Shown here: in pieces, positions 8,563 through 16,439 of the stretch
Position numbering within the stretch: position 1 is the first letter of the stretch
How the letters are laid out: every line of letters begins with the position of its first letter
Origin: Streptomyces sp. RFCAC02
GTDB taxonomy: Bacteria; Actinomycetota; Actinomycetes; Streptomycetales; Streptomycetaceae
NCBI RefSeq assembly: GCF_004193175.1
Contig: NZ_SAUH01000001.1
Location: 3,929,001-3,993,000, forward strand
Direction: 5' to 3'
Length of the DNA: 64,000 bases
Made by a program: the position numbers and the translations under genes
Notes under the pieces: generated by a model
The model's database searches: none
The model's input: only the letters and a program-made list of their open reading frames with translations
Told to the model about the DNA's origin: nothing

Positions 8563-9714
8563 TCACAGCGGCAGGCGGCGCGCCCCGGCCGACGGTATCG
8601 CCCCGAACACGCGCGGCGCGGTGTGCCCGGCGGCCGCGAACGCCTCGCGCACGGCGGTCTCGACGGCCTGTGCCGCGTCCGCCTCGACCAGCACGATCGC
8701 CGAGCCGCCGAAGCCGCCGCCGGTCATGCGGGCGCCGAGGGCGCCGGCGGCGTTCGCCGCGGCGACGACGAGGTCGAGTTCGGGGCAGGACACCTCGAAG
8801 TCGTCGCGCAGCGAGGCGTGCCCCTCGGTGAGGAGGGGGCCGATGGCGCGGTGCCGGCCGGCGTCGAGGTGCTCGATGACGCGCTCGACGCGGCGGTCCT
8901 CGGTCACGATGTGGCGGACGCGCCGCCGTACCGCGTCGTCGGTGATCCGCGCGAGGGCCGCGTCGAGGCCGTCGAACGGCACGTCCCGCAGGAACGGCAC
9001 CCCGAGCGCCGCCGCGCCGGCCTCGCACTCCGCGCGCCGCCTGGCGTACGCCCCGTCGGCGTGCGCGTGCTTCACGCGCGTGTCCACGACGAGCAGCCGC
9101 AGCCCGGCGGCGGCCATGTCGAACGGCACCTGGCGGCGCGACAGGTCGCGGGTGTCGAGGAAGAGGACGTGGCCCGACGCGCAGGCCGCCGACGCCATCT
9201 GGTCGAGGATGCCGCACGGCATGCCGACGAAGTCGTTCTCGGCGCGCTGCGACAGGCGGGCCAGGGCGTCCGCGTCGAGACCGAGGCCGTTCAGGTCGCT
9301 GAAGGCCAGGGCGGTGACGACTTCGAGGGCCGCCGACGACGACAGTCCGGCGCCCACCGGGACGTCCGAGGTGAAGTGGATGTCGGCGCCGCCCAGTTCG
9401 TGGCCCTCGGACTGGAGCGCCCAGGCGACGGCGGCCGGGTAGGCGGCCCAGCCGGTGACGGAGCCGGGGGCGAGGGTGCCGAGGTCGGTCTCGACGACGC
9501 CGCCCGTCATGTCGCCCGAGTGCAGCCGCAGCCGGCGGTCGGCGCGGCGCGAGACGGTGGCGACCGTCGTGTGGGGGAGGGCGAACGGCATGACGAAGCC
9601 CTCGTTGTAGTCCGTGTGCTCCCCGATCAGGTTGACCCGGCCCGGGGCGGCGAAGCGGCCGTCGGCGGCCACCCCGTACACGTCCTGGTGCGTGGGTGTG
9701 CGCCCGGCGGTCAT
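8563..9714 (-). CDS. galK: Galactokinase
   Basis: 383 residues. The galactokinase signature [13 protein letters not shown] sits near residues 26-38, the GHMP ATP-binding motif [12 protein letters not shown] is near 121, and the C-terminal [11 protein letters not shown] glycine-rich motif is present. It phosphorylates galactose at C1 with ATP, the first step of the Leloir pathway. ATG 9714 overlaps the galE stop (ATGA), so it is the last gene of galT-galE-galK and translationally coupled. A longer frame to 9747 lies inside galE and is not used. Confidence 0.97.
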   Translation of the reverse strand: MTAGRTPTHQDVYGVAADGRFAAPGRVNLIGEHTDYNEGFVMPFALPHTTVATVSRRADRRLRLHSGDMTGGVVETDLGTLAPGSVTGWAAYPAAVAWALQSEGHELGGADIHFTSDVPVGAGLSSSAALEVVTALAFSDLNGLGLDADALARLSQRAENDFVGMPCGILDQMASAACASGHVLFLDTRDLSRRQVPFDMAAAGLRLLVVDTRVKHAHADGAYARRRAECEAGAAALGVPFLRDVPFDGLDAALARITDDAVRRRVRHIVTEDRRVERVIEHLDAGRHRAIGPLLTEGHASLRDDFEVSCPELDLVVAAANAAGALGARMTGGGFGGSAIVLVEADAAQAVETAVREAFAAAGHTAPRVFGAIPSAGARRLPL

Positions 9715-10697
9715 CGGCCGTTCTCCTCTCGCTGGGCGAACGCCCACGCGTCCGCGATGATGCCGGCCAGGTCGGTGCGGCTCGGGCGCCAGCCGAGGCG
9801 GTCGCGGGCGCGCTCGGCGGAGGCGACGAGGACGGCCGGGTCGCCGGCGCGGCGGGGCGCCTCGGCCTCGGGGATCGGGTGGCCGGTGACGCGGCGCGCG
9901 GTCTCGACGACCTCGCGGACGGAGAAGCCGTTGCCGTTGCCGAGGTTGCAGATCAGGTGCTCGCCGGGGGTGGCGGCGGTGAGGGCGAGGAGGTGGGCCT
10001 CGGCCAGGTCGGCGACGTGGATGTAGTCGCGGACGCAGGTGCCGTCGGGCGTCGGGTAGTCGGTGCCGTAGACGGAGATGGCGTCCCGGCGGCCCTGGGC
10101 GACCTGCAGGACGATGGGGATGAGGTGGCTCTCGGGATCGTGGCGCTCGCCCAGCGGCGTGCCGGCGGCGGTGGTGTGGGCGCCGGCGACGTTGAAGTAG
10201 CGCAGGGAGACGGCGGCCAGGCCGTGCGCGTGCGCCTCGCCCGTGATCATGTGGTCGACGGCCAGCTTGCTCGCGCCGTACGGGTTGGTCGGCGCGGTCG
10301 GGGCGTCCTCCCGGATGGGGGTGACGTCCGGCTCGCCGTAGACGGCGGCGGTGGAGGAGAAGACGAGGCGGCGCACGCCCGCGTCGCGCATGGCGCGCAG
10401 GAGTTCCAGGGTGCCGGCGACGTTGTTGCGCCAGTACTTCTCGGGGTCGGTCACGGACTCGCCGACCTGCGACGAGGCGGCGAAGTGCAGGACGCCGTCG
10501 TAGGAGTCGTCCAGGACGCGTGCGGCGCCGTCCTGCACCCGGCCCTCGACGAACTCGGCGCCCGGCGGCACGCCCTCCTTGAAGCCGGTGGACAGGTCGT
10601 CCAGGACGGTCACGCGGTGCCCGGCGTCCAGCAGGTGGGCGGCGACGACGCCGCCCACATAGCCGGCGCCGCCCGTCACCAGGTACTTGCCGCTCAC
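9711..10697 (-). CDS. galE: UDP-glucose 4-epimerase
   Basis: 328 residues of the extended SDR family. The N-terminal Rossmann motif G-G-A-G-Y-V-G binds NAD, the catalytic Y-x-x-x-K is in N-P-Y-G-A-S-K near residue 145, and S-S-T-A-A-V-Y-G precedes it. It interconverts UDP-galactose and UDP-glucose in the cytosol. It sits between galT and galK with 4-base overlaps on both sides, so all three are made together. The protein has the normal length for actinobacterial GalE and no unusual features. Confidence 0.97.
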   Translation of the reverse strand: MSGKYLVTGGAGYVGGVVAAHLLDAGHRVTVLDDLSTGFKEGVPPGAEFVEGRVQDGAARVLDDSYDGVLHFAASSQVGESVTDPEKYWRNNVAGTLELLRAMRDAGVRRLVFSSTAAVYGEPDVTPIREDAPTAPTNPYGASKLAVDHMITGEAHAHGLAAVSLRYFNVAGAHTTAAGTPLGERHDPESHLIPIVLQVAQGRRDAISVYGTDYPTPDGTCVRDYIHVADLAEAHLLALTAATPGEHLICNLGNGNGFSVREVVETARRVTGHPIPEAEAPRRAGDPAVLVASAERARDRLGWRPSRTDLAGIIADAWAFAQREENGR

Positions 10698-11740
10698 TTG
10701 TCCGTCGCCACCTCTCGCAGCCGGTCGGCAGCCGCCTCCGGCAGTACGTCGCTCACGAAGGCGCCCATGCCCGACTCCGAGCCGGCGAGGAACTTCAGTT
10801 TGCCGGGGCTGCGGCGGATCGTGAACAGCTCCAGGTGCAGGGCGAAGTCCGCGCGGTCATCGATGCCGAACGGCGCCTGATGCCAGCCGGAAATATACGG
10901 CGTGGGCGGGGCGTCCTCGCCGAAGATCCGGTCGAAGCGGCGCAGCAGCTCCAGGTAGACGGCGGGGAAGCCGGCGCGTTCGGCGTCGTCGAGCGCGCGG
11001 AGGTCCGGGACGCGGCGGTTGGGGTACAGGTGCACCTCGTACGGCCAGCGGGCGGCGTGGGGGACGAACGCGGTCCAGTGGTCGGTCGCGAGGACGACGC
11101 GGCGGCCGTCGGCGCGCTCGGCGGCGAGGAGTTCGTCGTAGAGGTTGGCGCCGGTGCGCGCCTTGTGGGCGGCGACGGCGCGCAGGGCGCGTTCGGTGAA
11201 CGGGGTGATGTACGGGTAGCCGTAGATCTGGCCGTGCGGGTGGCCGAGGGTGACGCCGATCTCCGCGCCGCGGTTCTCGAAGCAGTAGACCTGGCGGACG
11301 CCCGGGTGGTCGGCGAGGTCGGCGGTGCGGTCGGTCCAGGCGTGCAGGACGAGGGCGGCCCGCTCCTCGGTGAGGTCGGCGAACGACGCGTCGTGGTCGG
11401 AGGTGAAGCAGACGACCTCGCAGCGCCCGGTGCCGCCGCCGAAGGAGGGGAAGCGGTTCTCGAAGACGGCGACCTCGTAGGAGGGGGCGGGGATCTCGCT
11501 GGGCCGGCCCTCGCGGCTCGGGCACAGGGGGCACTGGTCGGCCGGGGGGTGGTAGGTGCGGGCCTGGCGGTGGGCGGCGTAGCCGACGTGCTCGTCGAGG
11601 AGGGGGTTGTGGCGGACCTCCGAGACGGACGTGGCGGGCGGGAGCGGGCGGCGGTCGAAGGCGTCGCGGACCGCGTCGTCGTGCGCGTCGTAGTAGATCA
11701 GCTCGCGGCCGTCGGCCAGCCGGGTCGCGGTCCTCTTCAT
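10694..11740 (-). CDS. galT: Galactose-1-phosphate uridylyltransferase
   Basis: 348 residues from ATG 11740; a GTG directly before it (11743) is an alternative. The HIT-superfamily active site H-P-H-G-Q is present in [10 protein letters not shown], and the zinc-type C-P-L-C motif (Q-C-P-L-C-P-S-R) lies N-terminal. It exchanges UMP between UDP-glucose and galactose 1-phosphate. It is the first gene of the galTEK operon, which is transcribed from the promoter at 11771-11799. Its stop overlaps the galE start by 4 bases. Confidence 0.97.
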   Translation of the reverse strand: MKRTATRLADGRELIYYDAHDDAVRDAFDRRPLPPATSVSEVRHNPLLDEHVGYAAHRQARTYHPPADQCPLCPSREGRPSEIPAPSYEVAVFENRFPSFGGGTGRCEVVCFTSDHDASFADLTEERAALVLHAWTDRTADLADHPGVRQVYCFENRGAEIGVTLGHPHGQIYGYPYITPFTERALRAVAAHKARTGANLYDELLAAERADGRRVVLATDHWTAFVPHAARWPYEVHLYPNRRVPDLRALDDAERAGFPAVYLELLRRFDRIFGEDAPPTPYISGWHQAPFGIDDRADFALHLELFTIRRSPGKLKFLAGSESGMGAFVSDVLPEAAADRLREVATDK

Positions 11741-11770
11741 CACTCAGGTCCCCGAGGTCGGATGTGGCGG

Positions 11771-11799
11771 GATATGCGTCGAGAATGAGCGCAGTTCAA
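11771..11799 (-). promoter_or_regulatory. Candidate promoter of galTEK
   Basis: Reading the minus strand, TTGAAC (11794-11799) and CATATC (11771-11776) are 17 bases apart. They lie in an A+T-rich patch (11790-11813) that stands out against the surrounding sequence, and TTTGATT/TTGAAC upstream forms an imperfect direct repeat that could bind a sugar-responsive repressor. The leader to the galT ATG would be about 25 bases. Confidence 0.45.
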
Positions 11800-11896
11800 C
11801 AGAATCAAACATTAGGCAGCATACCCCGGCGGGGCGTCCCGGGGGAGGGGTCCGACGGGGGTTCGAGGGTGCCCCGGGTGGGAGTGGACAAGCGAA

Positions 11897-11927
11897 TTGC
11901 GCAAGCAGCTTGTCCAAGTGTTAGGGT
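11897..11927 (+). promoter_or_regulatory. marR promoter with internal palindrome
   Basis: TTGCGC (11897-11902) and TAGGGT (11922-11927) are 19 bases apart. Between them CAAGC-A-GCTTG (11902-11912) is a perfect palindrome, a plausible MarR autoregulatory operator. The -10 ends 8 bases before GTG 11936, which suggests a leaderless transcript. Confidence 0.5.
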
Positions 11928-11935
11928 TCGCCGAT

Positions 11936-12466
11936 GTGAACGACACGGACGGAACGGACGGCACGGGCGCACCGGACGGAACGGGAACCGGCGACGTCCC
12001 GGACACCGTCACCACCGCGCACCGCCTCAGCGTCGCCATCACCCGGCTCCGCTCCCGGCTGCGCGAGGAGTCCGGCACCCACGAGGCGGGCCTGTCCATC
12101 TCCCAGTTCTCCCTCCTGCGCCGGATCACCGACGAGGGTCCCGTCACGGCCGCCGGCCTCGCCGCCGCCGAACACGTCAGCCCGCAGTCCGTCGCACAGA
12201 ACCTCACCGTCCTCAAGGCCGCCGGACTCGTCCACACCCGCCGCGACCCGGACGACGGCCGCCGCACCCTCATCACCGCGGCCGACGCCGGCGACGCCCT
12301 GCTGCGGTCGATCCGCGCCTCGCGCACCGCGTGGCTCGTCCAGGCCATCGAGACCCTGACCGAACCGGGCGAGCGCGCCACCCTGGACGCGGCCGTCGAC
12401 CTGCTGGAACGCCTGATCGCCTCCGACGTCCACACCGACCGGCGCGGCGGGGGACGGCGCCGATGA
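11936..12466 (+). CDS. MarR-family transcriptional regulator
   Basis: 176 residues from GTG 11936. An earlier TTG (11897) lies inside the promoter and is rejected. The first 20 residues are Gly/Thr/Asp-rich and probably disordered. The winged helix-turn-helix spans about 55-130, with S-I-S-Q-F-S-L-L-R-R-I, A-E-H-V-S-P-Q-S-V-A-Q-N-L as recognition helix and the wing R-R-D-P-D-D-G-R-R-T. MarR proteins are ligand-released repressors. It overlaps the MFS gene by ATGA and so probably represses its own operon of exporter and isochorismatase-like enzyme. Confidence 0.92.
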   Translation: MNDTDGTDGTGAPDGTGTGDVPDTVTTAHRLSVAITRLRSRLREESGTHEAGLSISQFSLLRRITDEGPVTAAGLAAAEHVSPQSVAQNLTVLKAAGLVHTRRDPDDGRRTLITAADAGDALLRSIRASRTAWLVQAIETLTEPGERATLDAAVDLLERLIASDVHTDRRGGGRRR

Positions 12467-13935
12467 CACCGCGCGATCCCGGCACGCGGGCGGCCGGCCC
12501 GTTCTCCTGGCGGTTCACCGCGCCCCTGCTCCTCGGGGCGTCCCTCAACCCGGTCAACAGCTCCCTGCTCGCCACCGCCCTCACCCCCATCGCGCGCTCC
12601 CTCGACGTGCCGGCCGGCCGCGTCGCCGTCCTCGTGGCCGCGCTCTACCTGGCGTGCGCCGTGGCCCAGCCGACCGCGGGGAAGGTCGCGGAGGAGTTCG
12701 GGCCGCGCCGTGTCTTCATGACGGGCGCCGGTCTGGTCGTCGCCGGGGCCGTCCTGGGCGCCACCGGCGGGAGCCTCGCCGCGCTCGTCGCGGCACGCGT
12801 CCTCATCGGGATCGGCACCTCCGCCGCGTACCCGACCGCCATGCTGCTGATACGCCGCCGCGCCGCCGACGCCGGGCTGCGCGAGCCGCCCGGCCGTGTC
12901 CTCGGCGCGCTGTCCGTCGCGGGACAGGCCACCATGGCGCTCGGCCTGCCCGTCGGCGGCGTCCTGGTGGGCGCGGCGGGCTGGCGGTGGACGTTCCTCG
13001 TCAGCATCCCGTTCGCGCTGGCCGCGCTCGCCATGACGTGGGCGTGGATCCCGCGCGACCCGGCGGGCGGGCGGCGCGGCTCCGCCCGTGGGACGGCCGC
13101 GCGGATCGACGCCGCGGGCATCGCGGGCTTCGGCGGCGCGATGACCGCCCTGCTGGTCTTCCTCATGGCCCTGCCCGACGTGAACGCGGCCGCCCTCACC
13201 ACCGCCCTCGTCCTCGGCGCCGCGCTCGTGGCGTGGGAGCTGCGCGCAGGCAACCCGTTCATCGACGTCCGCCTCCTCGCCCGGAACCTCGCGCTCGTCC
13301 GCACCTACGCCCGGGTCGCCCTCACCCAGCTCGGCGTCTACAGCGTCATGTACGGCGTCACGCAGTGGCTGGAGGACGGGCGCGGCCTGTCAGCCGAGCA
13401 GGCCGGGCTGCTCGTGCTGCCGATGAGCGGCCTGGCCGTCGTCATCACCCGGCCCGTCGCCCGCCGCAACCTCGTCCGCGGCGCCCTGGTGGCCGCGTCC
13501 ACGGCGTCCCTGCTGGGCTCCACCGGGATGCTGTTCCTCGGCACGTCGGCGCCGGTGTGGACCATCGTCTGCGTCACGCTGCTCTTCGGCGTGACGGTCG
13601 GCACCCAGTCGGCCGGCAACCAGACCGCCCTGTACACCCAGGCGCCCGCCGGGCAGATCGGCACGGCGTCCGGCCTGTTCCGGACGTTCGCCTACCTCGG
13701 GTCCATCGGCTCCTCCACCCTCACCGGCGTCGTCTTCCACGACCGGGTGACGGACGGCGGGCTGCACACCATCGCGATCGTGCTCGTCGGCGTCAGCGCG
13801 GCGGTACTGGTGATGGTCCTCGCCGACCGCTCGCTCGGCGGACGCGCGCGGGACGGGCGGGCCGGGCGCCCCGAGCCGGACGAGCGGCACCGGCCCCGCA
13901 AGCACCACCGGAGACACAAGGAGAGTCACGCATGA
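12463..13935 (+). CDS. MFS drug-type exporter (DHA2-like, 14-helix family)
   Basis: 490 residues. Motif A-type loops (V-A-E-E-F-G-P-R-R-V-F) follow helix 2, and the antiporter motif C-like G-x-x-x-G-P/G-x-x-G-G occurs as A-L-G-L-P-V-G-G-V-L-V-G. About 14 hydrophobic helices can be counted. The C-terminus is a 30-residue His/Arg-rich tail (R-H-R-P-R-K-H-H-R-R-H-K). Proton-driven export of a small molecule across the cytoplasmic membrane is likely. It is coupled to the MarR gene upstream and the hydrolase downstream by ATGA overlaps, so the inducer, substrate and hydrolase substrate may be related compounds. Confidence 0.92.
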   Translation: MTPRDPGTRAAGPFSWRFTAPLLLGASLNPVNSSLLATALTPIARSLDVPAGRVAVLVAALYLACAVAQPTAGKVAEEFGPRRVFMTGAGLVVAGAVLGATGGSLAALVAARVLIGIGTSAAYPTAMLLIRRRAADAGLREPPGRVLGALSVAGQATMALGLPVGGVLVGAAGWRWTFLVSIPFALAALAMTWAWIPRDPAGGRRGSARGTAARIDAAGIAGFGGAMTALLVFLMALPDVNAAALTTALVLGAALVAWELRAGNPFIDVRLLARNLALVRTYARVALTQLGVYSVMYGVTQWLEDGRGLSAEQAGLLVLPMSGLAVVITRPVARRNLVRGALVAASTASLLGSTGMLFLGTSAPVWTIVCVTLLFGVTVGTQSAGNQTALYTQAPAGQIGTASGLFRTFAYLGSIGSSTLTGVVFHDRVTDGGLHTIAIVLVGVSAAVLVMVLADRSLGGRARDGRAGRPEPDERHRPRKHHRRHKESHA

Positions 13936-14531
13936 CCGACCCCACCGGCGTACCCGCCCTCACGCCCCGCACCACGGCGCTCCTCGCCATGGATTTCCAG
14001 GAGGCCATCATCGGCCGGCTGCCCGGGGCCGACGCCCTGGTGGACCGCGTCGCGGCCGCCATCGCCGGCGTACGGGCGGCCGGCGGCACCGTCGGCCACG
14101 TCCGCGTCGGCTTCGACGACGCCGACTACGCCGCCGTGCCCGACACCAACAAGGCGTTCTCCGCCGTCGCCGCCGCACGCGGCATGGACGCCGACGCCCC
14201 CGCCACACGGATCGACGCGCGGGTCGCGCCGCGCGAGGGCGACATCGAGGTCCGCAAGGTGCGGTTCGGCGCCTTCTCCACGACCGGTCTGGCCGACCGG
14301 CTGCGCGAGCGCGGCATCACCGACCTGGTGCTCGCCGGCGTCTCCACCAGCGGCGTCGTCCTGTCCACCCTCACGGACGCGGCGGACCGCGACTACCGCC
14401 TGTACGTCCTGGCGGACGGCGTGGCCGACCCCGACCCCGAGGTGCACGACATCCTGCTGAACCGGGTCTTCCCGCGCCGCGCCCACGTCATCGACACGCA
14501 GTGGCTCCGCGACCTGCTCAGGACCGCCTGA
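13932..14531 (+). CDS. Isochorismatase-fold hydrolase lacking the catalytic cysteine
   Basis: 199 residues. The fold markers are D21 in L-L-A-M-D-F-Q-E-A and K109 in V-R-K-V-R-F-G-A-F. The position of the nucleophilic Cys in the usual G-V-x-T-x-x-C-V motif is Gly141 here (G-V-S-T-S-G-V-V-L-S-T). Cys-less members, such as the PhzD/EntB isochorismate lyases, use Asp and Lys without a covalent intermediate, so this may hydrolyse a vinyl ether or ester-like substrate rather than an amide. It is the third gene of the marR-MFS operon. The substrate cannot be told. Confidence 0.88.
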   Translation: MTDPTGVPALTPRTTALLAMDFQEAIIGRLPGADALVDRVAAAIAGVRAAGGTVGHVRVGFDDADYAAVPDTNKAFSAVAAARGMDADAPATRIDARVAPREGDIEVRKVRFGAFSTTGLADRLRERGITDLVLAGVSTSGVVLSTLTDAADRDYRLYVLADGVADPDPEVHDILLNRVFPRRAHVIDTQWLRDLLRTA

Positions 14532-14831
14532 CCACGCGGCGCGGCCCTCGGCGGAGCCGCCCGGCTCACGGGCGGACCGCCGCCCGCCCCCGGTGCACAG
14601 GGCACACGGTGGTCTCCGCCCGGCCCGGGGCGCGCCCCGCTCGACCACGGGGTGAGCGCCCGCGGGTGCGCCGGGACTCCGGGGTCCGCCTGCGGGAACC
14701 GCGGTCGCCGCGTGCTGCCGAGCAGCCGTCCCCAGACCGTGCGAAGAGACGAACGCGGCCGGGGCGAGCGTCAGCGATCACCGTTCTTCCGGCAGATAGG
14801 TGCTGAGATCAAGCTTGCTACGATTCGCCCC
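14532..14831. other. 300-base gap before the SUKH-4-like gene
   Basis: No gene is supported here. Open frames on both strands are Arg/Pro/Gly-rich with no family similarity. The last 15 bases hold a TACGAT hexamer (14819-14824) that could be the -10 of the next gene, 7 bases before its GTG, again consistent with a leaderless transcript. No convincing terminator for the upstream operon was found. Confidence 0.5.
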
Positions 14832-15440
14832 GTGGCACACCGGGTCGAGTCGGCGAAGGTCACGCACGGGGAGTTGGTGTCGGCGTTCGGCTCCCTCTGG
14901 ATCGAGACGATGCCGCCTGAGGTCGCCGAGCGGCATTTCACCGACCCCGACGATCGGCGCCTGCTGACTGAGGTCGGCCTGCCCAGCTCCCTGTTGGGCC
15001 AGGTGTACTTCGGCAACGTCCGGGTCGATCCACCCCAGACCATCGGCCAGGCCCTCGACACCGGGACTCCCGACACGTTCGCGCCGGAGATCCGGGACGA
15101 CATCGTGATCGCCGTGGGCATGGGCGGCTGGGCCTGCATGTCACGGGCGGACCGTCGCATCTACTGGTACGAGCCGGGGAACAGCGACCGGAAACTCGGG
15201 CTGATCAACACGTCCCTGGAACGATTCCTCAAGATCGCGCACCGGCTTCGGGTGGAGTTCAAGGACATCGACCTGTGCCACAGCGCGGACGAGGACGAAT
15301 CGGAGGAAGAGATCGCCGACGAGCTGCGCCGCCTGGTCGCGGAGATCCGCGGTATCGATCCGCCCTCCTTCGACAGCCCGGCCATGTTCTGGCAGCACGT
15401 GGCGTTCTTCGCACTGAGTACCCTCGCGTCGGACTGCTGA
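14832..15440 (+). CDS. SUKH-4-like immunity protein, orphan
   Basis: 202 residues from GTG 14832, which follows a TACGAT hexamer by 7 bases. The pattern fits the SUKH-4 superfamily of polymorphic-toxin immunity proteins: L-P-S-S-L-L-G-Q-V-Y-F, then I-A-V-G-M-G-G-W-A-C-M-S, then I-N-T-S-L-E-R-F-L. SUKH proteins bind and neutralise nuclease or deaminase toxin domains. No toxin gene is adjacent, so this is either an orphan immunity gene or has another role. G+C is a little lower than in neighbours (more A/T in third positions), which is compatible with acquisition. A longer frame from 14652 is low-complexity and not used. Confidence 0.7.
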   Translation: MAHRVESAKVTHGELVSAFGSLWIETMPPEVAERHFTDPDDRRLLTEVGLPSSLLGQVYFGNVRVDPPQTIGQALDTGTPDTFAPEIRDDIVIAVGMGGWACMSRADRRIYWYEPGNSDRKLGLINTSLERFLKIAHRLRVEFKDIDLCHSADEDESEEEIADELRRLVAEIRGIDPPSFDSPAMFWQHVAFFALSTLASDC

Positions 15441-15450
15441 CAGCGGGCTG

Positions 15451-16158
15451 TCAGTCGGAGCCGGAACGCGGGGGGACCGCTCGGCGCGGGAGGGGCGGCG
15501 GCAGGTGGTCGAGGAGGCCCGTCCGCGTCGCCAGCGCGGCGGCCTCCAGGCGCGAGGCCGTGCCCAGCTTCGTGAGGAGCCGCTGCACATGGGTGCGGGC
15601 CGTGCTCGGCGCCACCCCGAGACCCGCCGCGATGCGCCGCGTGTCGTCGCCCTCCACGATCCGCGCCAGGACGGCCGCCTCCCGGTCGGTGAGCAGCGCC
15701 GCCAGCCGCGCGCCCTCGGCGTCCGGGCCGACGCGGGGGTACAGCAGCTCGGCGAACGCCTCGGCCAGCAGGTGCGGCGCCACCGCCACGTCACCGGCCC
15801 TGGCCTTCACCATGGCCCGCTCCACCCCCTCGATGCGCTCGTCGTGCCGCACATAGCCGCGGGCGCCGGCCGCGAACGCGGCGGCCACGCCACGCGGCCT
15901 CGGCACCGGCCCGAGCACCACGACCGCCACCCGCGGACTCTCCCGCCGCATCCGCGCCACCGGCTCCAGCACACCGGGGACCTCCGGTTCCGGCGCCCCG
16001 ATGAGGACGACCTCCGGCTGCTTGCTCGCCGCCATCTCGCAGGCCCGGGCCGCCGGCGCGCACGCCCCCACCACCCGGTGGCCCCGCACCCGCAGCGCGG
16101 ACGCCAGCGCCTCGGCGACAAGACGCCTGTCGTCCCCGACCACCACCCGTACGCTCAT
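15451..16158 (-). CDS. LuxR/NarL-type regulator with degenerate receiver
   Basis: 235 residues from ATG 16158. The N-terminal half has receiver topology with the acidic pair V-V-V-G-D-D-R-R, but the phosphoacceptor position reads V-V-L-I-G-A-P-E-P and the conserved Lys position reads Y-V-R-H-D-E, so normal aspartate phosphorylation is not expected. The LuxR helix-turn-helix is intact (L-T-D-R-E-A-A-V-L-A-R-I, A-P-S-T-A-R-T-H-V-Q-R-L-L-T-K-L). The frame extends upstream to 16530 as Ala/Gly/Pro-rich sequence, partly inside the next gene, and is not used. The 281 bases upstream of it hold no supported gene. Confidence 0.88.
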   Translation of the reverse strand: MSVRVVVGDDRRLVAEALASALRVRGHRVVGACAPAARACEMAASKQPEVVLIGAPEPEVPGVLEPVARMRRESPRVAVVVLGPVPRPRGVAAAFAAGARGYVRHDERIEGVERAMVKARAGDVAVAPHLLAEAFAELLYPRVGPDAEGARLAALLTDREAAVLARIVEGDDTRRIAAGLGVAPSTARTHVQRLLTKLGTASRLEAAALATRTGLLDHLPPPLPRRAVPPRSGSD

Positions 16159-16439
16159 CTCCCGTAACCCCACCCCGGTCGTCGCGTCGGCCGCCCCGGC
16201 CGGTGCCGGGACGGCGCCGGCGCCCGCGGGAGCGCCGGTCGTGCCGGAGGCGGACAGCGCCGCCCCGCCTCCGCCGCGCGGTCCCTCCCCCGAGGCCGCG
16301 CGGGCACTGCGGGCGGACCGCGCGCCGGCCCGCCGTCCGGCCGCCGTGCCCCGGCTCGCGCCGGGACGCGGGGCCGCCACGTACCCGATACCCGTGCCGG
16401 CCGGCGCGGACGCTCCCGCGGCGCCCCGCCGGCCCGGGC

